The position numbers were made by a program, and so were the translations under genes. 59,056 nt of DNA, taken from Mogibacterium sp. GTDB taxonomy: Bacteria; Bacillota; Clostridia; Peptostreptococcales; Anaerovoracaceae. Numbering within the stretch: the stretch's first letter is position 1; the number at the start of each line of letters is the position of its first letter. The notes under the pieces were generated by a model that did no database searches, had not been told where the DNA came from, and worked only from the letters and a program-made list of their open reading frames with translations. Positions 13,539-20,732 of this stretch are shown in pieces. The stretch covers positions 1-59,056 of the forward strand of contig JAFWHB010000018.1 in NCBI GenBank assembly GCA_017512145.1, in the 5' to 3' direction.

Positions 13539-13964
13539 TTACTCAACTACCGTGATTCCCATGCTGCGAGCTGTTCCCTTGATCATGTCTGTTGCTGCCT
13601 CGAGGGATGCTGCGTTGAGATCCGGCATCTTAGTCTTAGCGATCTCTTCTGCCTGTGCGAGAGTGATGGAACCAGCCTTAGTCTTGTTAGGTGTTCCGGA
13701 AGCATGCTCGATTCCTGCTGCCTTCTTGATAAGAACTGCAGCCGGTGGTGTCTTGCATACGAATGTGAATGATCTGTCTGTGTAAACTGTGATTACTACA
13801 GGAATGATCATACCCTGCTGATCCTGTGTTCTAGCGTTGAACTGCTTGCAGAAGTCCATGATGTTAACACTCTTCTGACCAAGAGCAGGTCCAACTGGAG
13901 GTGCAGGTGTAGCTCCGCCGGCAGGGATCTGAAGCTTGATGTAGCCGTCGATCTTCTTTGCCAT
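13539..13964 (-). CDS. rplK: 50S ribosomal protein L11
   Basis: The protein has 141 residues, the family's standard length, starting [20 protein letters not shown]. The proline-rich N-terminal hinge ([12 protein letters not shown]) and C-terminal rRNA-binding domain are present. L11 binds the GTPase-associated centre of 23S rRNA and is needed for stringent-response sensing and thiopeptide binding. It follows nusG after 69 bases and is co-transcribed with rplA from the promoter upstream of rpmG. Confidence 0.98.
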   Translation of the reverse strand: MAKKIDGYIKLQIPAGGATPAPPVGPALGQKSVNIMDFCKQFNARTQDQQGMIIPVVITVYTDRSFTFVCKTPPAAVLIKKAAGIEHASGTPNKTKAGSITLAQAEEIAKTKMPDLNAASLEAATDMIKGTARSMGITVVE

Positions 13965-14033
13965 TGTATTCTCCTTTCCTGAGGAACCGCTTCCCCATAT
14001 TTGTATCTCAACAGGCCTTGCCTGTATAAGATC

Positions 14034-14627
14034 TTATTTGAGTTTGCTCACCTGTGAGAATTCGATCTCTGCAGGTGTGTCTCTTCCGAACATTGAGATC
14101 CTGGTCTTGACGATCTGCTTCTCAGGATTGATTGCCTCGACGATGCCGAGCTGTCCTTCGAATACTCCGCCGATGATGCGGACTGTGTCGCCAACCTCGA
14201 TATCAAGATCGATCTTGAGCTTCTCGATGCCCATTCTGACGATCTCTTCCTTGGTAAGAGGAATTGGATCTGATCCGTGTCCAACGAAACCTGTAACACC
14301 CTCAGTATTACGTACGAGGTACCATGTCTCGTTGTTGACGATCATCTTGATAACTACATAGCCCGGGAAAAGCTTGCGTGTCTTGACCTTCTTGACACCG
14401 TCCTTGATCTCGATCCTGTCCTCGGTAGGAATAACTACCTCGAGGATGAGGTCCTGCATTCCGCGGTACTCTACCATTCTCTCGATGCTGGTCTTGACCT
14501 TATTCTCATAACCGGAATAAGTGTGGACTACATACCACTTGGCAGTTCCGTCTCCTCTGAGGCCTTCGCCTTCAAGTGGGGATATAGTAGTCTTAACTGT
14601 ATCCTTGCTATCGATCATATCTGCCAT
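14034..14627 (-). CDS. nusG: Transcription termination/antitermination factor NusG
   Basis: This 197-residue protein has the NGN domain (about residues 28-135, starting KWYVVHTYSGYENKVK and containing LFPGYVVIKM and GVTGFVG) and a C-terminal KOW domain (GDTVRIIGGVFEGQLGIVEAI). It binds RNA polymerase and modulates pausing and termination. About 27 extra residues precede the NGN core, a modest N-terminal extension. The start is supported by AAGGAGAACGCAG. It is in the usual secE-nusG pair, 15 bases after secE. Confidence 0.97.
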   Translation of the reverse strand: MADMIDSKDTVKTTISPLEGEGLRGDGTAKWYVVHTYSGYENKVKTSIERMVEYRGMQDLILEVVIPTEDRIEIKDGVKKVKTRKLFPGYVVIKMIVNNETWYLVRNTEGVTGFVGHGSDPIPLTKEEIVRMGIEKLKIDLDIEVGDTVRIIGGVFEGQLGIVEAINPEKQIVKTRISMFGRDTPAEIEFSQVSKLK

Positions 14628-14642
14628 CTGCGTTCTCCTTGG

Positions 14643-14948
14643 TTAGGATAATGTGATGCCGAGGATTCCCTTAAGTGCTGCGAGGAATCCTGTGTCGATC
14701 AGCCAGAAAGCCAGCGCGAAGAATGCTACGCATGCGACAACAACGACTGTGTCTGTAGTGAGTTCTTCTCTTGTAGGCCATACGACCTTACGGAACTCCT
14801 GTCTTACTCCTCTGAAGTAAGAGAGGATGCCGCCGCTCTTCTTACCCTTGCTCTGATTCTTCTGGCTCTGTCTCTTAGCGGAAGCCTGTGCTGCCTTAGC
14901 GAGATCTGCCTTAGCCTTATCGCTTCCGTTCTGTTTGTTATTAGCCAT
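14643..14948 (-). CDS. secE: Preprotein translocase subunit SecE
   Basis: This is a short single-spanning SecE of 101 residues. The first 40 residues are hydrophilic and Lys/Ala/Gln-rich, followed by the conserved amphipathic segment YFRGVRQEFRKVVWPTREEL and one membrane helix (about residues 68-95). SecE clamps the SecY channel in the cytoplasmic membrane. Its position between rpmG and nusG is conserved in bacteria. Confidence 0.96.
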   Translation of the reverse strand: MANNKQNGSDKAKADLAKAAQASAKRQSQKNQSKGKKSGGILSYFRGVRQEFRKVVWPTREELTTDTVVVVACVAFFALAFWLIDTGFLAALKGILGITLS

Positions 14949-14971
14949 CTTGATTCTCCGTCAGTAAATTA

Positions 14972-15133
14972 CTACTTAGTCTCCTTATGGAGAGTCTCCT
15001 TGTTGCAGAACTTGCAATACTTCATGAGTTCGATCCTGTCCGGATTGTTTCTCTTATTCTTCATGGTATTGTAGTTCCTCTGCTTGCACTCTGTGCATGC
15101 AAGGATGACCTTCTGTCTTACTCCTGCTGCCAT
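14972..15133 (-). CDS. rpmG: 50S ribosomal protein L33
   Basis: This small gene of 53 codons translates to a protein starting [20 protein letters not shown] and ending KETLHKETK. Two CxxC pairs (CTEC and CKFC) bind zinc, so this is the zinc-containing (C+) type of L33. A TAACGGAGGCAGACAA ribosome binding site precedes the ATG. It is the first gene after the promoter at 15282-15310 and lies 23 bases before secE. Confidence 0.96.
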   Translation of the reverse strand: MAAGVRQKVILACTECKQRNYNTMKNKRNNPDRIELMKYCKFCNKETLHKETK

Positions 15134-15198
15134 TTGTCTGCCTCCGTTACAATTCGATTATATTGCTTGAAAATATGCGTCTTTCAGATTGTATATCC

Positions 15199-15214
15199 TA
15201 GATGCGAACGCATC
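15199..15214 (-). other. Small hairpin in the rpmG leader
   Basis: AGATGC and GCATCT pair around a GTTC tetraloop about 65 bases upstream of the rpmG start, inside the transcript begun at the promoter 15282-15310. No U-tract follows. It may stabilise the 5' end; no function can be assigned. Confidence 0.4.
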
Positions 15215-15281
15215 TTTTCAATCCAAAACTCGAAGCCCGGTCTCCCGTTCTTCGATTTAATAATCATAAAGTCGCTCAATA

Positions 15282-15310
15282 AATATACTAGTCTGTCAAG
15301 TCAATGTCAA
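15282..15310 (-). promoter_or_regulatory. Consensus promoter for rpmG-secE-nusG-rplKA
   Basis: On the minus strand TTGACA (15305-15310) and TATATT (15282-15287) are separated by exactly 17 bases. This near-perfect SigA-type promoter begins only 9 bases after the rlmB stop and fits high constitutive expression of the ribosomal protein operon. A second TTGACA-like string lies inside the spacer. Confidence 0.88.
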
Positions 15311-15318
15311 GGAAATTA

Positions 15319-16302
15319 TTAAATTCTTGCCCTGCGAATTCCATAAAGAAGAACTGCGGCAGCATTTGATGCATTGAGCGAATTGATTCTTCCGTACATC
15401 GGTATCGAGAGGACAAAGTCGCACTTCTCCTTGACGAGTCTGCCGACTCCTTTGCCTTCATTGCCTATCACCAGAGCGATCGGCCCGGTCAGATTAGCCT
15501 CATAATAGGACTGACCGTCCATATCTGCTGCAGCGACCCAGATGCCTCTGTCCTTGAGCTCTTCAATGGTCCTTGCAAGGTTTGTCACCTGGACAACAGG
15601 AACGCTCTCGATCGCTCCTGCTGCCGAAAGCGCCACAGTCTGTGTCAGCGATGCTGCTCTTCTCTTAGGGATGATCACGCCGTGCGCTCCGACGCATTCG
15701 GCGGTCCTGATTATAGCGCCGAGATTGTGCGGATCAGTTACTTCATCGAGGATAACGATCAGCGGATCCTCGCCGGATGCTTCGGCTTTGGCAAAGATCT
15801 CCTCCATATCAGCGTATCTGTACTCGCTGACCTTCGCTACCACGCCCTGATGCTTTGTTCCAGGTGCCATGGCATCGATCTTCTCCTTAGGAACGAAGTC
15901 AACGATGACGCCCTGCTCTCTTGCGATCGCAACGATCTTGGACACTGATCCTTCGGAGCCATCTGCGATGAAGACTCTCTCTACATCCCTGTCACCGTTG
16001 AGCGCCTCTGTTACCGGGTTGCGTCCTGCGATCACCTCAAGTCCGTCAGCCCCGATATTGGCTGTGTTCTCGAATGGTTCATTCATGTCAAAGCCAAGAA
16101 CTCTCTTGCCGCCTTTCGCCGGTCTTCCGGCTGCGCTGCGTCCGGAAGGTCTGGAAGAAGATGGCTTTGCAGGTCTGGCGGATGAACGCTTCTTAGGCTC
16201 GTATGAGTAGCTGTCTCCGTAATCTCTTCTGTTCTTGCCGCCGCGCTTAGGAGCGTTGGATCTCTCGCTGTCTTTAAATCTCTTGTTCTCTTTCTTGCTC
16301 AT
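15319..16302 (-). CDS. rlmB: TrmH-family 23S rRNA ribose methyltransferase (RlmB type)
   Basis: This is a SPOUT methyltransferase of the RlmB/YacO group, which 2'-O-methylates a guanosine of 23S rRNA using S-adenosylmethionine. The 327 residues comprise an unusually long basic, low-complexity N-terminal region (about 75 residues rich in Lys, Arg, Ser and Pro), an RNA-binding substrate domain (GRNPVTEAL onward, about 88-165) and the knotted catalytic domain with DPHNLGAIIRTAE, GNEGKGVG and INSLNASNAAAV. The tail resembles those seen in some actinobacterial and clostridial homologues and may help RNA binding. It lies between folA and rpmG, as in related Bacillota clusters. Confidence 0.9.
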   Translation of the reverse strand: MSKKENKRFKDSERSNAPKRGGKNRRDYGDSYSYEPKKRSSARPAKPSSSRPSGRSAAGRPAKGGKRVLGFDMNEPFENTANIGADGLEVIAGRNPVTEALNGDRDVERVFIADGSEGSVSKIVAIAREQGVIVDFVPKEKIDAMAPGTKHQGVVAKVSEYRYADMEEIFAKAEASGEDPLIVILDEVTDPHNLGAIIRTAECVGAHGVIIPKRRAASLTQTVALSAAGAIESVPVVQVTNLARTIEELKDRGIWVAAADMDGQSYYEANLTGPIALVIGNEGKGVGRLVKEKCDFVLSIPMYGRINSLNASNAAAVLLYGIRRARI

Positions 16303-16326
16303 GTCTTTATTACTTCCTGCTTAAGA

Positions 16327-16851
16327 TCAGAATCTCAGTGTCTTAGACCTGTCTATTCCTTCTTTCTTCTTCTTGTATACTACGAATCTGAATGTCAAGC
16401 CGTTCTCTGTAACAGGCTCGCTCTCAGATATGACTTCGAAGTCTTCGTCTTCATCAAAGTTGGTTATGAACGTATCTGCATCGAGGACTGCATCTATCTT
16501 CGTTACATACAGCTTGTCACAGTATTTGTAGAATCTGTTGTAAAGCGATCCGCCGCCGATAAGATATACATCGTCCGGATCGAACTGTGAAAGCTCATCG
16601 AAGAGCTCGTACTCGCCGTGGACGACCCTGCAGCCTTCCGCCTCAAAGTCCGGATTCGAAGAAAGAACATAGTTGATCCTCTTCGGCAGAGCTTTGCTGC
16701 CCGGCATTGATTCAAGCGTTCTGCGGCCCATGACCACGACTTTACCAAGGGTGTGCTCTCTGAAATACTTCATATCCGTCGGGATCGACGCCAGTAACTT
16801 GTTGTCCCTTCCAATACCCCAGTTTGCGTCAGCTGCTACTATCAGGTTCAT
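16327..16851 (-). CDS. folA: Dihydrofolate reductase
   Basis: The protein has 174 residues and reads like a standard type I dihydrofolate reductase: MNLIVAADANWGIGRDNKLL at the N-terminus, the VVMGRRTLESMPG NADPH-binding segment, and IGGGSLYNRF. It reduces dihydrofolate produced by thymidylate synthase (thyA, two genes upstream), so the cluster links dTMP synthesis with folate recycling. The start overlaps the pgeF stop by four bases (ATGA), indicating translational coupling. The C-terminus carries about 15 extra basic residues. Confidence 0.93.
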   Translation of the reverse strand: MNLIVAADANWGIGRDNKLLASIPTDMKYFREHTLGKVVVMGRRTLESMPGSKALPKRINYVLSSNPDFEAEGCRVVHGEYELFDELSQFDPDDVYLIGGGSLYNRFYKYCDKLYVTKIDAVLDADTFITNFDEDEDFEVISESEPVTENGLTFRFVVYKKKKEGIDRSKTLRF

Positions 16852-17720
16852 AGGTCACCTCCGAATCTGTTAACCAGCATTGCCGCCTGTTCATTCTCCA
16901 TGCGGCGCGCTCTGTATGAATAAAAAGTGTCAGCATTGCACTTAGTGCAGACATTAGATACTGATATATGATCCTCAGGCACTCCCGCTCTTACGAGGGT
17001 GAGCCTGTTAGACTCTCTGAGGTCGAGGTGAAATTTGCCTCCCGGGTATCTGCTGAGAAGATGCTCTGCATCCTCCAGACTCCACTCATCGGCAAATCTG
17101 TCAAATATCTCATCGCCCATTTCGTAGCAGTCCTTGCATATTCCGGGGCCGATGGCTGCGTACATATCGCCCGGGTCACATCCGAACCTGACGACCATAT
17201 TCGCGATTGCTACCTCAGGTATCCTGCCGAGCGTGCCCTTCCATCCTGCGTGCACCAGACCTACAGCCTTGCGTACTGGATCCACTATATAGACAGGCGG
17301 GCAGTCTCCACCGAACACAGTCAGAAGAACATCCGGAATGTCAGTTACTATCCCGTCAACATGCTGCCTGTGAAGAGGCTTTGGCTTGAAGCCGAGATCT
17401 TCCGCCGCAGCAACATGTACATAATTCGTATGTTTCTGATCGGTGATGCATTCAAAGTCGATTGAAGAGCCTAGCTGTCTGGCGAGAGCATCGCGGTTTG
17501 CCTTAACAACAGGAGCCGCCTCCTCCATATCCTCATCCTTCATCACGGCGAGCCTGAGGCCCTTTACACCCTCTCCGGCTGCCTCGTCGTATGAAATATA
17601 CCTTGTGGTATACAGATTAGGCACACCAAGCCTATCAAGGATATCAAAGGAAAGATAAGGTATCCCGTCCGTATTAAGGTTGAATATTCTGCTGTCGTTA
17701 CTGTACTTTATCTGCATCAT
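16848..17720 (-). CDS. pgeF: Multicopper-polyphenol-oxidase-fold protein (PgeF/YfiH family)
   Basis: Family members of this fold act as peptidoglycan editing factors or purine nucleoside phosphorylases/deaminases. The metal-binding set is visible: QKHTNYVH, GGDCPPVYIVDP (usually ADC, here GDC) and LVHAGWKGT, followed by GPGICKDCYEMG. At 290 residues it is slightly longer than typical (about 250), the extra part being N-terminal. It overlaps mrnC by 23 bases and folA by four, so the three are probably one transcript. Which reaction this protein carries out cannot be read from sequence. Confidence 0.85.
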   Translation of the reverse strand: MMQIKYSNDSRIFNLNTDGIPYLSFDILDRLGVPNLYTTRYISYDEAAGEGVKGLRLAVMKDEDMEEAAPVVKANRDALARQLGSSIDFECITDQKHTNYVHVAAAEDLGFKPKPLHRQHVDGIVTDIPDVLLTVFGGDCPPVYIVDPVRKAVGLVHAGWKGTLGRIPEVAIANMVVRFGCDPGDMYAAIGPGICKDCYEMGDEIFDRFADEWSLEDAEHLLSRYPGGKFHLDLRESNRLTLVRAGVPEDHISVSNVCTKCNADTFYSYRARRMENEQAAMLVNRFGGDL

Positions 17721-18105
17721 CTATTATACGGAACGCCTCTTGTGCGATCTCCGATACTCTGTCGTCTCTTCCTGCCAGATGCAGGTACCCGAGCAAAGCT
17801 TCAAATCCGGTCGCAAGCTTGTAATCACGCGGATCCGCATGCTGCGGGCGTGACATGGTGCGGTGATTGCGCGCTCTCTTAAGAAGAGCAGTCTCATCAT
17901 CACTGAGAAACTCTCCCGCAAGCAGCGCCCTTGCAGCCTTTGCCTGTCCCTCGGCGGAGACATAATGTACGGCATGCTTGTGAGCCTTGCCTGCATCCCT
18001 TGGGAATCTGGTCAGGATCATTTCTCTTACGATGACCTCGTACACAGCATCTCCAAGATAGGCGAGCGCTGTTGTATTGATTCTGCTTAGTTCGTCTCTT
18101 GTCAT
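17698..18105 (-). CDS. mrnC: Mini-ribonuclease III
   Basis: This 135-residue protein is a stand-alone RNase III catalytic domain without a dsRNA-binding domain, which matures 23S rRNA ends in Bacillota. The signature LAYLGDAVYEVIVRE is at residues 14-28, and the ARNHRTMSRPQHADPRDYKLATGFEALLGYLHL stretch is typical, with the second acidic site at TGFEALLG. It lies in the conserved cysS-mrnC-rlmB neighbourhood. No good ribosome binding site precedes the ATG at 18105, so the exact start is less sure than the gene. Confidence 0.92.
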   Translation of the reverse strand: MTRDELSRINTTALAYLGDAVYEVIVREMILTRFPRDAGKAHKHAVHYVSAEGQAKAARALLAGEFLSDDETALLKRARNHRTMSRPQHADPRDYKLATGFEALLGYLHLAGRDDRVSEIAQEAFRIIDDADKVQ

Positions 18106-18123
18106 TTATCGATTATCGAAATA

Positions 18124-18141
18124 AGCGCCCCTTGAGGCGCT
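18124..18141 (-). terminator. Hairpin after thyA
   Basis: AGCGCC and GGCGCT pair around a six-base loop, followed on the minus strand by TTATTTC. It lies 20 bases past the thyA stop and 19 bases before mrnC. It is a short intrinsic terminator or attenuator between the two genes. Confidence 0.55.
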
Positions 18142-18160
18142 CTATTCCATACTCTCCTTC

Positions 18161-18991
18161 TCAGATCGCTACAGGGATGTTCCTGATCTGTTCTCCGTGC
18201 TGATAGTTCTCTACTTTGATGTCATCCGTTGTGAAGTCGTAGAAGTTCTTCACATCAGGATTGAGTGTTACCTTAGGTGCCGGATACTGCGGTCTTGCGA
18301 TAAGTTCTCTGATGATCGGCACATGCCTGTCATAGATATGTGCATCAGATATGACATGCACAAGCTCACCCGCCTTGAGATCCGAAACCTGAGCCATCAT
18401 CATCAGGAGCATTGCGTACTGCACGACGTTCCAGTTGTTGGCAGCAAGAATGTCCTGAGACCTCTGATTCAGAATGGCATTCAGGGTATCGCCCTTGACA
18501 TTGAATGTCATTGAGTAAGCACAAGGCTCGAGTCTCATTTCACTCAGGTCCTCGAAATTGTACATATTCGTCATTATTCTGCGGCTGTATCTGTCATTCT
18601 TAAGACACCACAGAACATTGTCGACCTGATCCATCTCGCCTTGTTTGAATTTGTATTTTCTGGCCATCTGATAACCATAAGCCTTGCCGATCGTGCCGTT
18701 CTCGTCAGCCCATTCATCCCAGACATGCGCCTTGAGGTCACAGAGTCTGTTGGACTTCTTCTGCCAGATCCACAGCATCTCATCTGTAGCAAGCTTGATG
18801 GCGGTAGGCCTGAGTGTCAGTGCGGGAAATTCTTCCGACAGATCGTATCTGTTGACTACGCCAAAGTTCTTGATCGTATGTGCCGGTGTTCCGTCCTCCC
18901 AGTGAGGTCTTACCGGCATGCCCTCAGTACTGAATCCATGATCCAGTATATCCTGACACATGTTGACAAACAGCTGATCCGCCTTACTCAT
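18161..18991 (-). CDS. thyA: Thymidylate synthase (ThyA type)
   Basis: ThyA methylates dUMP to dTMP using methylenetetrahydrofolate. The 276 residues contain the DLKAHVWDEWADE region, the arginine loop DRYSRRIMTNMYN, the catalytic cysteine in LEPCAYSMTFNV, QRSQDILAANNWNVVQYAML and DAHIYDRHV. Most homologues have PCH at the catalytic site; here the residue after the cysteine is Ala. The protein otherwise looks complete, and the same PCA form is plausible for a clostridial subgroup. It is close to folA, matching its product dihydrofolate. Confidence 0.92.
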   Translation of the reverse strand: MSKADQLFVNMCQDILDHGFSTEGMPVRPHWEDGTPAHTIKNFGVVNRYDLSEEFPALTLRPTAIKLATDEMLWIWQKKSNRLCDLKAHVWDEWADENGTIGKAYGYQMARKYKFKQGEMDQVDNVLWCLKNDRYSRRIMTNMYNFEDLSEMRLEPCAYSMTFNVKGDTLNAILNQRSQDILAANNWNVVQYAMLLMMMAQVSDLKAGELVHVISDAHIYDRHVPIIRELIARPQYPAPKVTLNPDVKNFYDFTTDDIKVENYQHGEQIRNIPVAI

Positions 18992-19015
18992 TGATATGTT
19001 TTCCTTCCGGATATA

Positions 19016-20416
19016 TTAGTTCCTGATTACCTGAACACCCTGTGGTGTATCCTTGAGAGTGATGCCCATTGCAGCAAGCTGATCTCTGATCTCATCAGCT
19101 CTTGCCCAGTTCTTAGCCTTACGGGCAGCCTGTCTCTCATCGATAAGAGCCTGGATGTCGTCACCGAGACCGGCTTCTTCCTCTGCATCTCTGAATACTC
19201 CGAGAACCTCTGTCAGCTCATCGATTCTCTTGAGAGCCTCTTCAGCATATGACTTGGATGCTCCGTCCTTAACTGCAACATTGATCTCAGATACCATCTC
19301 AAAGATAACTGAAATAGCATCTGCCGTATTCAGATCATCATCCATTACTTCAATGAATCTGTCTCTGAACTTGTCGAATCCGGCGATAAGCTCATCTTCG
19401 TTCTGCATCTTCTCATCTGTTCCATTCTTCTTGAGGAACTCGAGAGTCTCGATAGCAGTAGCGATTCTGTCATATCCCTGCTTGGATGCATGCATCAGGC
19501 TGTCGCTGAAGTTGATTGGGCTGCGGTAATGTCCTGACAGCAGGAAGAACCTGATGAAGTCTCCTGTGTACTCCTTGCGGATGTCTCTTACTGTGAAGAA
19601 GTTGCCGAGGGATTTGGACATCTTGACATTGTCTACTGTAATGTAGCCGTTGTGCATCCAGTAGTGTGCAAATGGAACTCCATTGCATGCCTCAGACTGA
19701 GCGATCTCGTTCTCGTGATGCGGGAAGGTCAGATCCTGTCCGCCTCCGTGAATGTCGATGGTCTCTCCGAGATGCTTCTTAGCCATTGTTGAGCACTCGA
19801 TGTGCCATCCCGGTCTTCCCATGCCCCATGGTGATTCCCATGCGATCTCTGATTCTTCCTTACGTGCCTTCCACAGAGCAAAGTCCAGCGGATCCCGCTT
19901 GACCTCGCCGATGGCGATTCTGGCTCCACTCTCAAGATCATCGATATTCTGTCCTGACAGTTTGCCGTAATCTTTGAACTTACGTGTCGAATAGTAAACA
20001 TCGCCGTCAGCCTCATAAGCATATCCCTTGTCGATCAGCGACTGAACGAATTCAATGATCTCAGGAATGTGCTCTGATACCTTAGGATGAACATCGGCCT
20101 TGATAACGTTGAGAGCACCTGCATCTTCAAAGTATTCCTTGATGTATTTCTCTGATACTTCAGGAGCAGTGATTCCCTCTTCCTTGGCTCTGTTGATGAT
20201 CTTGTCATCTACATCAGTGAAGTTCTGTACGAACTTGACCTCGTAGCCTCTGTATTTGAAGTACCTTCTGAGTGTATCGAACACTACGAAAGGACGAGCA
20301 TTTCCTATATGGAAGAAATTATAGACTGTAGGTCCACAGACATACATCTTGACCTTTCCTTCTTCGATAGGTACGAATTCTTCCTTGCGGTTGGTCAGAG
20401 TATTGTAGACTTGCAT
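19016..20416 (-). CDS. cysS: Cysteinyl-tRNA synthetase
   Basis: This class I synthetase charges tRNA-Cys. From the ATG at 20416 it has 466 residues: MQVYNTLTNRKEEFVPIEEG, the zinc cysteine and HIGH-like motif in CGPTVYNFFHIGNARP, zinc ligands in GRPGWHIECSTM and HHENE, and VKMSKSLGNFF. The start was chosen over a longer frame because AGGAGGATAATAATC precedes it and the N-terminus matches the family; the upstream extension would read through the tandem repeats. No T-box was seen in the leader. Confidence 0.97.
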   Translation of the reverse strand: MQVYNTLTNRKEEFVPIEEGKVKMYVCGPTVYNFFHIGNARPFVVFDTLRRYFKYRGYEVKFVQNFTDVDDKIINRAKEEGITAPEVSEKYIKEYFEDAGALNVIKADVHPKVSEHIPEIIEFVQSLIDKGYAYEADGDVYYSTRKFKDYGKLSGQNIDDLESGARIAIGEVKRDPLDFALWKARKEESEIAWESPWGMGRPGWHIECSTMAKKHLGETIDIHGGGQDLTFPHHENEIAQSEACNGVPFAHYWMHNGYITVDNVKMSKSLGNFFTVRDIRKEYTGDFIRFFLLSGHYRSPINFSDSLMHASKQGYDRIATAIETLEFLKKNGTDEKMQNEDELIAGFDKFRDRFIEVMDDDLNTADAISVIFEMVSEINVAVKDGASKSYAEEALKRIDELTEVLGVFRDAEEEAGLGDDIQALIDERQAARKAKNWARADEIRDQLAAMGITLKDTPQGVQVIRN

Positions 20417-20474
20417 GATTATTATCCTCCTGTAAAAAGTGAATGTATGAATAAATGAAAAAGATATAAACGAT

Positions 20475-20624
20475 ATTCTATCGGAGGAGCCCAGCCTCCG
20501 TAGATCAATGGTCTGTTCCTTGCGGCAACGCCGTATAATGGGTACAGACATTCTATCGGAGGAGCCCAGCCTCCGTAGATCAATGGTCTGTTCCTTGCGG
20601 CAACGCCGTATAATGGGTACAGAC
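20475..20624 (-). repeat. Two tandem copies of a 75-bp palindromic intergenic repeat (cysS leader)
   Basis: Two 75-base units start at 20475 and 20550 and are nearly identical. On the minus strand each contains CGGC-GTT-GCCG, the pair GGTCTGT/ACAGACC and CGGAGG/CCTCCG around CTGGGCT, so each folds into two or three hairpins. The core GATCTACGGAGGCTNGGCTC with flanking GCAAGG recurs once more at 28274-28330. The stretch is open in one frame (a repeated peptide) but has no ribosome binding site and overlaps no known family, so it is not called a gene. It lies between a proS terminator and cysS, in what should be the cysS 5' leader. Confidence 0.85.
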
Positions 20625-20671
20625 CATTATACACTTAACTGAGCTCTGATGCACTATATTATACACATTAA

Positions 20672-20703
20672 TAATGGGCATCAGCTGATACTAATGCCCA
20701 TTA
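20672..20703 (-). terminator. Terminator after proS
   Basis: TAATGGGCAT and ATGCCCATTA form a perfect 10-bp stem 30 bases beyond the proS stop, followed by TTAATGTG on the minus strand. The U-tract is short. Two TATAAT-like boxes follow within 70 bases and may supply a separate cysS promoter, but neither has a convincing -35. Confidence 0.6.
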
Positions 20704-20732
20704 CGAATTAACATATTGAGATGATGCCAGGA

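Noticed and set aside
20422..20634. Open frame encoding a peptide repeated twice (YPLYGVAARNRPLIYGGW units)
   Set aside because: The peptide repeat simply follows from the 75-bp DNA repeat; no ribosome binding site, no family resemblance, and each unit folds into hairpins.
20417..20732. T-box leader expected for cysS
   Set aside because: No specifier loop or antiterminator signature (GGTGGNACCGCG-type) is seen; the leader is filled by repeats and a terminator. The same holds for proS and asnS.
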